Of a stretch of 6,929 nt of DNA, positions 1 to 6,039 are shown in pieces. Source of the DNA: G039029935 sp039029935 (GTDB lineage Bacteria > Chloroflexota > Anaerolineae > Caldilineales > Caldilineaceae). A model generated the notes under the pieces. The model saw only the letters and a list, made by a program, of their open reading frames with translations, was not told the origin of the DNA and made no database searches. The stretch lies in assembly GCA_039029935.1 (NCBI GenBank), contig JBCCFC010000734.1, forward strand, positions 1 through 6,929, written 5' to 3'. The translations under genes and the position numbers were made by a program. Every line of letters starts with the position of its first letter. Position 1 is the stretch's first letter.

Positions 1-40
1 CCGCGCTTGTCCGCGTCCAGTTACCCAGAGGAGAACTGTT

Positions 41-1540
41 ATGCAACGCCGATTGACGGATTTACATGTACTCATCTTGTTGTCCTGTATTCGCTTTGTC
101 TTTCACCTACTCACCAATGGTCAATATGGCTTTCACCGCGATGCGTTGGCCTTCCTTGAAAACGGGATGCATCTCGGCTGGGGCTATGTCGCCTACCCGC
201 CGCTGACGCCCTTGATTGGACGCATTGGCATTGAACTATTTGGCCTGTCGCTGGTTGGCATCAAATCCTTTGCAGCCCTAGCGCAGTGTATCGGCATGGT
301 CTTTGCAGGGTTGATTGCAAAGGAGATGGGTGGTGGACGGCAAGCACAGGTGATTGCCGCCATTGCCACAGCCATTGCGCCTATGTCACTCATCATGGGG
401 ACACTCTTCCAATACATCACCTTTGACTACCTGTGGTGGGTGATGATTGCCTACTTTATGCTCCGTTTACTCAATTCAGACAATCCGCGATGGTGGCTAG
501 GCATTGGCATCTGTATTGGGCTGGGCATGATGACCAAGTACACAATGGTCGTGTTTGTCGCAGCCATTGTTATCAGTGTGCTGCTTACAAACCTGCGCCG
601 TCATCTCTTCTCGCCTTGGCTCTGCGGTGGCGTTGCCCTCTCACTGCTCATTTTTGCGCCCAACCTACTCTGGCAGTTTCAACACGACTTTATCACGCTC
701 GATTTTCTCAACGCAATTCGTGCGCGTGATGCAGCACTCGGACGTACCGAAGGCTTTCTGATCCAGCAGCTTTTTATCAATGTCAACCCACTCACGCTGC
801 CACTCGTCCCAATTGGCCTCTATTTCTTCTTTGCCACACCAAAGGGGACCCGATACCGCGCCATCGGCTGGCTGTATGTTACAACTATGCTTCTGTTCTG
901 GTTGGCAGAGGGGCGATTTTATTACACGGCTCCAGCCTATCCCATGCTTTTGGCGGCAGGGGTTGTCCAAGGTGAACAGTGGCTGACGCGGGTGGTAGAA
1001 CGACGGCAAGCGTTCATCTACCGTATAAGCTATGGGCTATTGACTGCTGGCGCAACGATAGGCGTTATATTGATGTTGCCGATAGGTCCGGTGGGGTCGC
1101 CACTATGGGATTTTCGCAATGGTGCGCATGACAACTTCATCAACCAAGTTGGCTGGGAAGAATTAGCCGAGACAGTAGGGTCAGTGTATGAGGTACATAA
1201 AGCAGAACATGAATCGCTGGGCATCATTTCGGCCAATCATGGTCAAGTCAGTGCCTTAAATTTGTATGGCTCTCGCTACGGTTTGCCCACAACCATCAGC
1301 CCTTATAACTCATTTTGGCTGCGTGGCTATGGTACGCCTACACCCACAGCCCTCCTTGTTATCGGATTCCCAGAGGATGTTCTGAAGCCATACTTCAACT
1401 CATGCAGTGTGGTTGGACGGATTGACAATCACCCCGTAGCTGTGATACCCGAAAGTCAGTACAATTTTGCCATTTTTCTTTGTAGCGGTTTTCGTATACC
1501 ATTGGAGGACATTTGGCCGGACGTTCAAGCATTTAGTTAG
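41..1540 (+). CDS. Glycosyltransferase family 39 (PMT/ArnT-like) integral membrane protein
   Basis: This 499-residue protein is probably an inner-membrane glycosyltransferase that moves a sugar from a polyprenyl-phosphate donor to an acceptor on the outer face of the membrane. An N-terminal membrane segment (about 8-25) leads into the first external loop, with FHRD at 31-34 and GWGYVAYPPLTP at 46-57, the signature of the GT39/PMT-like family. Asp34 is the likely catalytic acid. The next residue is Ala35, where relatives usually have Glu. Many hydrophobic segments follow, roughly 72-95, 103-142, 151-184, 195-212, 247-265, 274-290, 298-310 and 328-347. GRFYYTAPAYPML (291-303) is the late conserved loop. 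The last 150 residues form a soluble domain. The start is supported by AGAGGAG at 27-33, seven bases upstream of the ATG. The length is normal for the family. Donor and acceptor are unknown. Confidence in the family is high. Confidence 0.88.
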   Translation: MQRRLTDLHVLILLSCIRFVFHLLTNGQYGFHRDALAFLENGMHLGWGYVAYPPLTPLIGRIGIELFGLSLVGIKSFAALAQCIGMVFAGLIAKEMGGGRQAQVIAAIATAIAPMSLIMGTLFQYITFDYLWWVMIAYFMLRLLNSDNPRWWLGIGICIGLGMMTKYTMVVFVAAIVISVLLTNLRRHLFSPWLCGGVALSLLIFAPNLLWQFQHDFITLDFLNAIRARDAALGRTEGFLIQQLFINVNPLTLPLVPIGLYFFFATPKGTRYRAIGWLYVTTMLLFWLAEGRFYYTAPAYPMLLAAGVVQGEQWLTRVVERRQAFIYRISYGLLTAGATIGVILMLPIGPVGSPLWDFRNGAHDNFINQVGWEELAETVGSVYEVHKAEHESLGIISANHGQVSALNLYGSRYGLPTTISPYNSFWLRGYGTPTPTALLVIGFPEDVLKPYFNSCSVVGRIDNHPVAVIPESQYNFAIFLCSGFRIPLEDIWPDVQAFS

Positions 1541-1563
1541 AGCGGAGCCAAATGCAATCAATC

Positions 1564-1605
1564 ATATGAATTGTCTTATCCAGAAGCATATAGGGCTATT
1601 CATAT
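1564..1605 (+). other. Imperfect hairpin in the gap after the GT39 gene, terminator-like or leader structure
   Basis: ATATGAAT (1564-1571) pairs with ATTCATAT (1598-1605). After one T-T mismatch, GTCTTAT (1573-1579) pairs with ATAGGGC (1590-1596), using two G-U wobbles. The loop is ten bases (1580-1589). A run of five T (1614-1618) follows eight bases after the stem. The position suits either a weak terminator for the upstream gene or a structured leader for the downstream methyltransferase gene. The stem is mostly A-T and the T run is not adjacent, so it is not a classic intrinsic terminator. The pairing is seen directly; the function is inferred. Confidence 0.4.
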
Positions 1606-1644
1606 AACATCTATTTTTGAAGATTAGATTACGGAAACACCATT

Positions 1645-2649
1645 ATGTTAACAGCGACGTTAACCAAAACATTTTTAAAGCGACAACCATTGTTGCTGGA
1701 TGGTGGCATGGGGCAAGAACTCCTCCACCGGGGCATGAACCGAGCGCACAATCTTTGGTCAGCCAATGCGCTTGTGACCATGCCAGAAGTCGTCCAGGAA
1801 ATCCACGAGGATTATATCCGAGCGGGTGCGGACATCATCACCACCAACACCTATGCGACGGTGCGTCAACGGCTGGAGCCTGCGGGTATGGGGGCGGAGT
1901 TTGCTGCGCTCAATGAGCAAGCAGGTGTGTTGGCACAACAGGCACTGGAGTCTACCCGTGCCACTCGGACCAAAGAGGTCTGGGTGGCGGGTTCGCTGCC
2001 ACCCTTGGCCCCTAGTTTCCGGCCCGATTTGGTCGATGATTTTGAGGCTCTTGTACCCGAATATGAAGAGCAGGCTAAAATTCTAGCGCCCTATGTGGAT
2101 TTGTTTATTTGCGAAACAATGTCAACCAGCATCGAGGCAAAGGCAGCCGCAGTTGGAGCATTAACCACGGGGAAGCCCGTCTGGGTCTCATGGACATTAG
2201 CGGATGATCTGCGTGTCGATGGTCCTCCTTGCCTACGCAGCCAAGAAACCTTACAAGAGGCGATTGCGGCGATTGCAGATTACCCTATTTATGGATATCT
2301 GGTAAACTGTTCCACACCGGAGTCCATTACTGCCGCAATCCCAGAACTGGTCAAAATTGCGGCACAGATGACCCAAGACAAGTATACCACTACAGATGGC
2401 TCTGCAATCGACAAGCCAGACCCAATTGTGGGTGCCTATGCCAATGCATTTGCCCCGCTGCCCAAAGATTGGCAATTCACGGCCAAGCGTGATGAGCATG
2501 GTATACGCAGCGAACTATCACCCAATCGGTATGCTACTTTTGCGCAGCAGTGGTTGGCCGATGGTGTGCAGGTGATTGGCGGGTGCTGTGAAACGGGGCC
2601 TGCACATATCGCTGTGCTGAGAGAACTGCTCGATGAGAATTCCAAGTAA
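1645..2649 (+). CDS. Homocysteine S-methyltransferase family protein
   Basis: This 334-residue cytoplasmic enzyme belongs to the homocysteine/betaine S-methyltransferase family (MmuM/BHMT type), which methylates the thiol of homocysteine through a bound zinc to give methionine. Motifs appear in the family order on a TIM barrel: LLDGGMGQEL (17-26), ITTNTYATVRQRL (65-77), FICETM (154-159), VNCSTPE (220-226), GAYANAF (263-269) and IGGCCETGP (311-319). The zinc ligands should be Cys222, Cys314 and Cys315, and all are present. The length fits a stand-alone enzyme without the cobalamin and folate domains of MetH. The start is the first in-frame ATG after an in-frame TGA at 1618-1620. Its ribosome site is poor (ACGGAAAC near 1631-1638), unlike the other genes here. 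The methyl donor (S-methylmethionine, betaine or other) cannot be read from the sequence. It is the first gene of a closely spaced run of five. Confidence 0.9.
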   Translation: MLTATLTKTFLKRQPLLLDGGMGQELLHRGMNRAHNLWSANALVTMPEVVQEIHEDYIRAGADIITTNTYATVRQRLEPAGMGAEFAALNEQAGVLAQQALESTRATRTKEVWVAGSLPPLAPSFRPDLVDDFEALVPEYEEQAKILAPYVDLFICETMSTSIEAKAAAVGALTTGKPVWVSWTLADDLRVDGPPCLRSQETLQEAIAAIADYPIYGYLVNCSTPESITAAIPELVKIAAQMTQDKYTTTDGSAIDKPDPIVGAYANAFAPLPKDWQFTAKRDEHGIRSELSPNRYATFAQQWLADGVQVIGGCCETGPAHIAVLRELLDENSK

Positions 2650-2661
2650 TAGAGGAGCAAG

Positions 2662-3717
2662 ATGATGACAACAAGACAGTATTTGACACAACCACTCACA
2701 GATGATCCTGCTGCTTGGCGTGGGATTGACATGATTCAACAAGAAGCGCAATGGACGGTTTCGCTGACGGATACCCATATTGCCGAAGTTGATGCTGCAA
2801 TGGATGGCGTAGGATTGACCGAAAAAGAAATTTACAGCATTCAACAGCGTGACTTTCCTCTGCCAACGTTATCGGAGTTGCTGGTCAGTCTACGTGATGA
2901 ACTGGACGGCGGACGTGGATTTGTGCGACTGCGCGGCCTGCCTGCCGAACGGTGGGGCGAGGCCAAATCACGGCTGGCTCTTTGGGGGATTGGCACACAT
3001 CTGGGCTGGGCCATCAAACAAGACAAAGCGGGCAGTCTTATGCATGATGTGCGTGACAGTGGTCAGAAGTTTGGGGCAAACAGCACCATCCGCTATTACG
3101 AAACCAATCAGGCGATTGAATTCCATACAGATGGTGCCGACGCTTTTGCGCTCTTTTGTCTACAAAAAGGACGCACAGGCGGACGCAGCTTGCTCATCAG
3201 CGCAGTTGGGGTCTTCAACGAAATAGCACGACAACGCCCTGACTTGGCGCAGGTGTTACAGGAAGATTTCCACGTGGATGCACGCGGTCAACGCACTGAT
3301 GGCGCAAAATGTCAAGTCATTCCCGTTTATTCCTATTTTAAGAACGAATTGAGCATCATTCTCAAGATGGCCTACATCGAGTCTGCGCAACGCTTTGAGG
3401 ATGTGCCACGCTTAACCGAGACACAGATTGAAGCCATCGCCATGCTCAAGCGAGTCATGCAGGACCCAGAACTGACAATGGAGTTTAGCCTAGAACAGGG
3501 GGATACCATCATTGCCTCCAATCACACCATTTTGCATGGCCGCACCAGCTTTGTTGATGATCCAGCAAATCAGCCTGTCAGTTTGGAGTCACCAAAGCGT
3601 CGGCACATGCTCCGTCTGTGGTTGACACTGCCCAATGCACGTCCACTCCCGCCGCACTATGCGGATACGCGTGAGTATGCACAGAGTTACTCACAGCGAA
3701 TGGAAAGTGAAGTTTGA
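2662..3717 (+). CDS. TauD/TfdA-family Fe(II)/2-oxoglutarate-dependent dioxygenase
   Basis: This 351-residue cytoplasmic oxygenase should couple decarboxylation of 2-oxoglutarate to hydroxylation of a small substrate. The facial triad is visible as His155 and Asp157 in EFHTDGADAF (153-162) and the distal His292 in LHGRTSF (291-297). RRHMLRLWL (313-321) supplies the arginine expected to bind 2-oxoglutarate, probably Arg318. GFVRLRGLP (86-94) and the YY pair at 145-146 are also typical of TauD-like folds. AGAGGAG at 2651-2657 supports the start at the first of two adjacent ATG codons; the second (2665) is possible. The gene begins 12 bases after the methyltransferase stop, suggesting co-transcription. 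The family includes taurine, 2,4-D, gamma-butyrobetaine and clavaminate-type enzymes, and nothing here identifies the substrate. The fold and catalytic class are close to certain. Confidence 0.9.
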   Translation: MMTTRQYLTQPLTDDPAAWRGIDMIQQEAQWTVSLTDTHIAEVDAAMDGVGLTEKEIYSIQQRDFPLPTLSELLVSLRDELDGGRGFVRLRGLPAERWGEAKSRLALWGIGTHLGWAIKQDKAGSLMHDVRDSGQKFGANSTIRYYETNQAIEFHTDGADAFALFCLQKGRTGGRSLLISAVGVFNEIARQRPDLAQVLQEDFHVDARGQRTDGAKCQVIPVYSYFKNELSIILKMAYIESAQRFEDVPRLTETQIEAIAMLKRVMQDPELTMEFSLEQGDTIIASNHTILHGRTSFVDDPANQPVSLESPKRRHMLRLWLTLPNARPLPPHYADTREYAQSYSQRMESEV

Positions 3718-3748
3718 AGGGTGAAATTTGAAGGAAGAAGGGTGAAGG
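3713..3748 (+). repeat. Purine-rich short direct repeats around a gene junction
   Basis: The end of the dioxygenase gene and the 31-base spacer consist of short purine-rich units. TTTGAAGG occurs at 3713-3720 and 3727-3734. GAAGGGTGAA occurs at 3716-3725 and again at 3737-3746. The first copies overlap the TGA stop (3715-3717). Several units resemble Shine-Dalgarno sites; AGAAGGG at 3736-3742 is the best placed for the ATG at 3749. I recall similar low-complexity spacers in some Chloroflexota genomes, but that is memory, not a search result. Confidence 0.55.
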
Positions 3749-4684
3749 ATGACGATTCAACAACAAGCCTATAGCGGTGTGGCTGATCAACAACGGATGG
3801 CTGCACTGGTCACTCAATTTGCAGCGGACCACATGCACGTGATGGATTTGCCCTATCGCTTTAGCTCATGGGCATTCGATGAACCGTGCAATGCACAGTT
3901 ATGGGCTGATGAGCAAGGGAACGTGTTGGGTTGGGTCGTCATGCAGACACCCTTCTGGGGGTTGGATTATGCCTGCCACCCAGCGTATGTGGAGACGTTG
4001 CTGCCCGATATGCTGGCATGGGCTGACGAGCGCGCCCGTGAAATGTTAGACACACCCTATGGTCGTCCCATTTGGTTTGCCAACGTGTTCACGACACAGA
4101 CAGACCAGATGAGTGTGCTTGAGGCATCAGGCTTTGCATCGCAGGCAGATGTCGGTGAAAATTCGTGGACCAAGGTGTTGATGCGGCAGACAGAAAATAT
4201 TGTGGGTGACGGACCAACAGAGTTACCAGATGGCTTTGTGATTCGACCATTGGTTGGCAGTGGCGAAACGCGTGAAGCTGAAGCTGCGGCCTATGAAACG
4301 CTGCACCGTGCCGCCTTTGGTAGTGATAGCATGACAGCGGCGTGGCGAGCGCGTACACTAGGCCAATCCACCTATGTACCTGAGCTCGATTTGGTTGCCG
4401 TTGCCCCAGATGGTACCTTGGCCGCGTTTTGTGTCTGCTGGCTCAACGACACCATCTCGCCTGTCAGCGGCCAAGTTGAGCCACTGGGGGTCCATCCTGA
4501 TTACCAAGGTTTAGGGTTAGGTCGCGCCATCCTCAGCGAGGGCATCCGCTGCATGTATGCGCATGGTGCGCAGGCAATTTATGTCGAAACTGACAATTAT
4601 CGTGATGCTGCCTTTGCGTTGTATGAGTCGGTGGGTTATCACGTTGAACATGATGTACTGGTCTATCGGAAGGATTATGGATAA
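3749..4684 (+). CDS. GNAT family N-acetyltransferase with two GNAT-like halves
   Basis: This 311-residue cytoplasmic protein should transfer an acetyl group from acetyl-CoA to an amine. The C-terminal half (about 162-311) is a complete GNAT domain. It begins at GFVIRPLVG and carries VEPLGVHPDYQGLGLGRAIL (243-262), with the acetyl-CoA pyrophosphate loop Q253-G-L-G-L-G258. It continues through IYVETDNYRDAAFALYESVG (277-296), the motif B region that closes the CoA site. The N-terminal half (about 1-145) has a GNAT-like layout, with GNVLGWVVM at 57-65 and VLEASGFA at 123-130. It lacks a QxxGxG/A loop, so it is probably a degenerate structural copy. The ATG follows a purine-rich spacer with AGAAGGG six bases upstream. 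It lies 31 bases after the dioxygenase gene and 12 before the next gene. The substrate is unknown. Confidence 0.85.
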   Translation: MTIQQQAYSGVADQQRMAALVTQFAADHMHVMDLPYRFSSWAFDEPCNAQLWADEQGNVLGWVVMQTPFWGLDYACHPAYVETLLPDMLAWADERAREMLDTPYGRPIWFANVFTTQTDQMSVLEASGFASQADVGENSWTKVLMRQTENIVGDGPTELPDGFVIRPLVGSGETREAEAAAYETLHRAAFGSDSMTAAWRARTLGQSTYVPELDLVAVAPDGTLAAFCVCWLNDTISPVSGQVEPLGVHPDYQGLGLGRAILSEGIRCMYAHGAQAIYVETDNYRDAAFALYESVGYHVEHDVLVYRKDYG

Positions 4685-4689
4685 GGAGG
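4683..4689 (+). promoter_or_regulatory. Strong ribosome binding site that fixes a GTG start
   Basis: AAGGAGG begins inside the TAA stop (4682-4684) of the acetyltransferase gene and sits seven bases before the GTG at 4697. This is the near-perfect anti-16S complement. It supports a GTG start for the first nuclease-fold gene, in agreement with the second copy, whose ATG start gives the same MAYSDFKTF beginning. The overlap with the upstream stop suggests coupled translation. Confidence 0.75.
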
Positions 4690-4696
4690 GGCGGAG

Positions 4697-5299
4697 GTGG
4701 CGTACAGTGATTTTAAAACATTCAGGCATGTCACAGACAAATTCCCTGTGACAATCTCCACAACAAAATCGCTTTTTGCTGGTATTCCAGAGATTGAAGT
4801 AAGTCCATTTTTACAAGAGCTTTTAAAGGTCAATATTCCACTTGCCCTAAAGATTAGTACAGAAAAAGCCCGTTCTGAGTTGATTGTCATGCAAGTATTG
4901 GTCGAAATCTATAAAATGCTTGACTTTCAACTAGGGCTTTTTTCGGGCATAGATTTTAACGTAGATACCAAACTTGGGCTAACCGGATATTGCGACTATA
5001 TCCTGAGTCAATCGGTGAATCAGTTAGAGATTGCTGCACCCGTTGTCTGCATGGTTGAAGCCAAAAACCTTGATCTCAGTCGCGCCTATCCACAATGTAT
5101 TGCAGAAATGATTGCAGCACAGAAGTTTAATGCACAACAGGAGAATCAAATCGAAACAATCTGGGGAGCCGTGACAACGGGGACCAACTGGCGATTTATT
5201 CGATTGGTCGGTAATGATGTTGACATTGATTTTGATGAGTATTTAATCAGCGATGTAGGTAAGATTCTTGGCATACTGCGTTATATTCTGAAAGTGTAG
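4697..5299 (+). CDS. PD-(D/E)XK nuclease-fold protein, copy 1 of a tandem pair
   Basis: This 200-residue protein resembles a stand-alone restriction-endonuclease-like (PD-(D/E)XK) fold, close in layout to the N-terminal nuclease region of type I HsdR proteins. Candidate active-site residues are Glu61 in KARSEL (57-62), Asp100 in GLTGYCDYIL (94-103), Glu121 and Lys123 in CMVEAKN (118-124), and Gln142 on the following helix (IAEMIAAQ). TTGTNWRFIRL (160-170) looks like a late core strand. There is no signal peptide or membrane segment, so it should be cytoplasmic. It starts with GTG behind AAGGAGG, 12 bases after the acetyltransferase gene. It is about 64% identical (128 of 200, hand count, no gaps) to the next gene. 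Similar proteins, often multi-copy, occur as I recall in Cyanobacteria and Chloroflexota and are usually annotated as hypothetical. The biological role is unknown; nuclease activity is inferred from motifs. The DNA is more A-T rich than that of the upstream genes. Confidence 0.75.
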   Translation: MAYSDFKTFRHVTDKFPVTISTTKSLFAGIPEIEVSPFLQELLKVNIPLALKISTEKARSELIVMQVLVEIYKMLDFQLGLFSGIDFNVDTKLGLTGYCDYILSQSVNQLEIAAPVVCMVEAKNLDLSRAYPQCIAEMIAAQKFNAQQENQIETIWGAVTTGTNWRFIRLVGNDVDIDFDEYLISDVGKILGILRYILKV

Positions 5300-5315
5300 T
5301 TGGTTTAGCGAAATG

Positions 5316-5322
5316 AGGAGGT
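5316..5322 (+). promoter_or_regulatory. Ribosome binding site of the second nuclease-fold gene
   Basis: AGGAGGT lies four bases before the ATG at 5327, in the 27-base spacer between the two paralogs. It independently supports the MAYSDFKTF start. I see no promoter in this spacer, so this copy is probably expressed from the same transcript as copy 1. Confidence 0.7.
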
Positions 5323-5326
5323 AAAA

Positions 5327-5941
5327 ATGGCTTATAGTGATTTCAAAACGTTTAAGCATGTAACCGATAAATTTCCTGTCACGATTTCATCTGATTATTC
5401 TCTCTTTGTTAATATTCCAGAAATTGAACCTAGTGCGCAGTTGCAAGATTTCTTGGAGGATAACATCCCGTTAGCACTTAATATCAATACAGAAAAGGCG
5501 CGTTCAGAACTGATGGTGATGCCAGTTTTACTTGAGGTTCGCAAGCAATTTCAACGAAAAATTAGCCTCTTTTCAGGCATTGAGTTTACAGTAGATACTT
5601 CTGTTGGGTTAAATGGATTTTGTGATTTTATCTTAAGTAATTCGCCCACCCAACTTTTTCTCAAATCACCTGTTATTTGTATGGTAGAGGCAAAAAATAA
5701 TGAGATTAACCCTGCATGTCCACAATGTATCGCTGAAATGATTGCTGCACAACGGTTTAATGCTGCGGGGTCAAATCCGATTGATACCATTTGGGGCGTT
5801 GTCTCCAATGGCTATAATTGGAAATTTCTGCGCTTAGATGGCAATGATGTTAAGATTGACTATGATGAGTATGGGATTCCGCAAGTTGAAAAGATTTTGG
5901 GCATTTTTCAACAAATTTTGTCGGGCTATCAACGCGACTAG
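5327..5941 (+). CDS. PD-(D/E)XK nuclease-fold protein, copy 2 of a tandem pair
   Basis: This 204-residue paralog aligns with the preceding protein without gaps over 200 residues. It keeps every putative catalytic position: Glu61 (ARSEL), Asp100 (GLNGFCDFIL), Glu121 and Lys123 (CMVEAKN) and Gln142 (IAEMIAAQ). The first 20 residues differ at one position only, and PQCIAEMIAAQ is identical in both. Residues 71-80 are nearly unrelated (1 of 10 identical), and a four-residue tail (YQRD) extends past the end of copy 1. Synonymous positions differ often, so the duplication is not recent or the copies arrived separately. GC is low: 42 of 120 bases by hand in 5341-5460. The gene is intact and both active sites look usable, so this is probably not a decaying copy. 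The role is unknown. A restriction or DNA-processing function is possible, but no methyltransferase is visible nearby. Confidence 0.75.
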   Translation: MAYSDFKTFKHVTDKFPVTISSDYSLFVNIPEIEPSAQLQDFLEDNIPLALNINTEKARSELMVMPVLLEVRKQFQRKISLFSGIEFTVDTSVGLNGFCDFILSNSPTQLFLKSPVICMVEAKNNEINPACPQCIAEMIAAQRFNAAGSNPIDTIWGVVSNGYNWKFLRLDGNDVKIDYDEYGIPQVEKILGIFQQILSGYQRD

Positions 5942-5970
5942 GGAACGGGCGCTAGATAATGTATGCGTTT

Positions 5971-6029
5971 ACATGACTGGCAAATCTGGTCAGATACACC
6001 GGACTTGCACGACAATTTGCCCGTCATGT
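5971..6029. repeat. 15-base inverted repeat in the convergent spacer, possible two-way terminator
   Basis: ACATGACTGGCAAAT (5971-5985) is the reverse complement of ATTTGCCCGTCATGT (6015-6029) except at one base (T5978 opposite C6022), a 14 of 15 match around a 29-base spacer. Inside the spacer, CTGGT (5986-5990) can pair with ACCGG (5998-6002) with one wobble. The element lies 29 bases past the stop of the second nuclease-fold gene and 10 bases past the stop of the minus-strand gene, as expected for a shared terminator. Neither exit side has a T run, so it would not be a classic intrinsic terminator. Other roles are possible, such as a protein binding site or a stable RNA 3' end. Confidence 0.55.
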
Positions 6030-6039
6030 TTGAGAGAAC

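Noticed and set aside
665..1009. Minus-strand open frame of 114 codons inside the GT39 gene
   Set aside because: It lies wholly within a well-supported membrane protein gene, has no ribosome site I can see and no recognisable domain.
1571..1608. Promoter candidate TTGTCT with TATAAC before the methyltransferase gene
   Set aside because: The spacing is 26 bases, too long for a sigma-70 promoter, and closer hexamers do not match a -10 box.
1541..1644. SAM or cobalamin riboswitch upstream of the methyltransferase gene
   Set aside because: The 104-base gap shows only one weak hairpin and none of the conserved cores I would recognise.
4697..5941. A complete restriction-modification system
   Set aside because: No methyltransferase, specificity subunit or translocase motif is present in the window, so only the nuclease fold can be claimed.
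5959..5974. Small hairpin ATGTA/TACAT after the second nuclease-fold gene
   Set aside because: A five-pair A-T rich stem with no T run is too weak to call a terminator, and it overlaps the larger inverted repeat.
5945..6024. ACGGGC (5945-5950) paired with GCCCGT (6019-6024)
   Set aside because: Only six bases long, and it competes with the much stronger 15-base inverted repeat that uses the same right-hand bases.
5971..6029. The inverted repeat as a complete miniature transposable element
   Set aside because: At 59 bases it is very short, and I see no convincing target-site duplication on either side.
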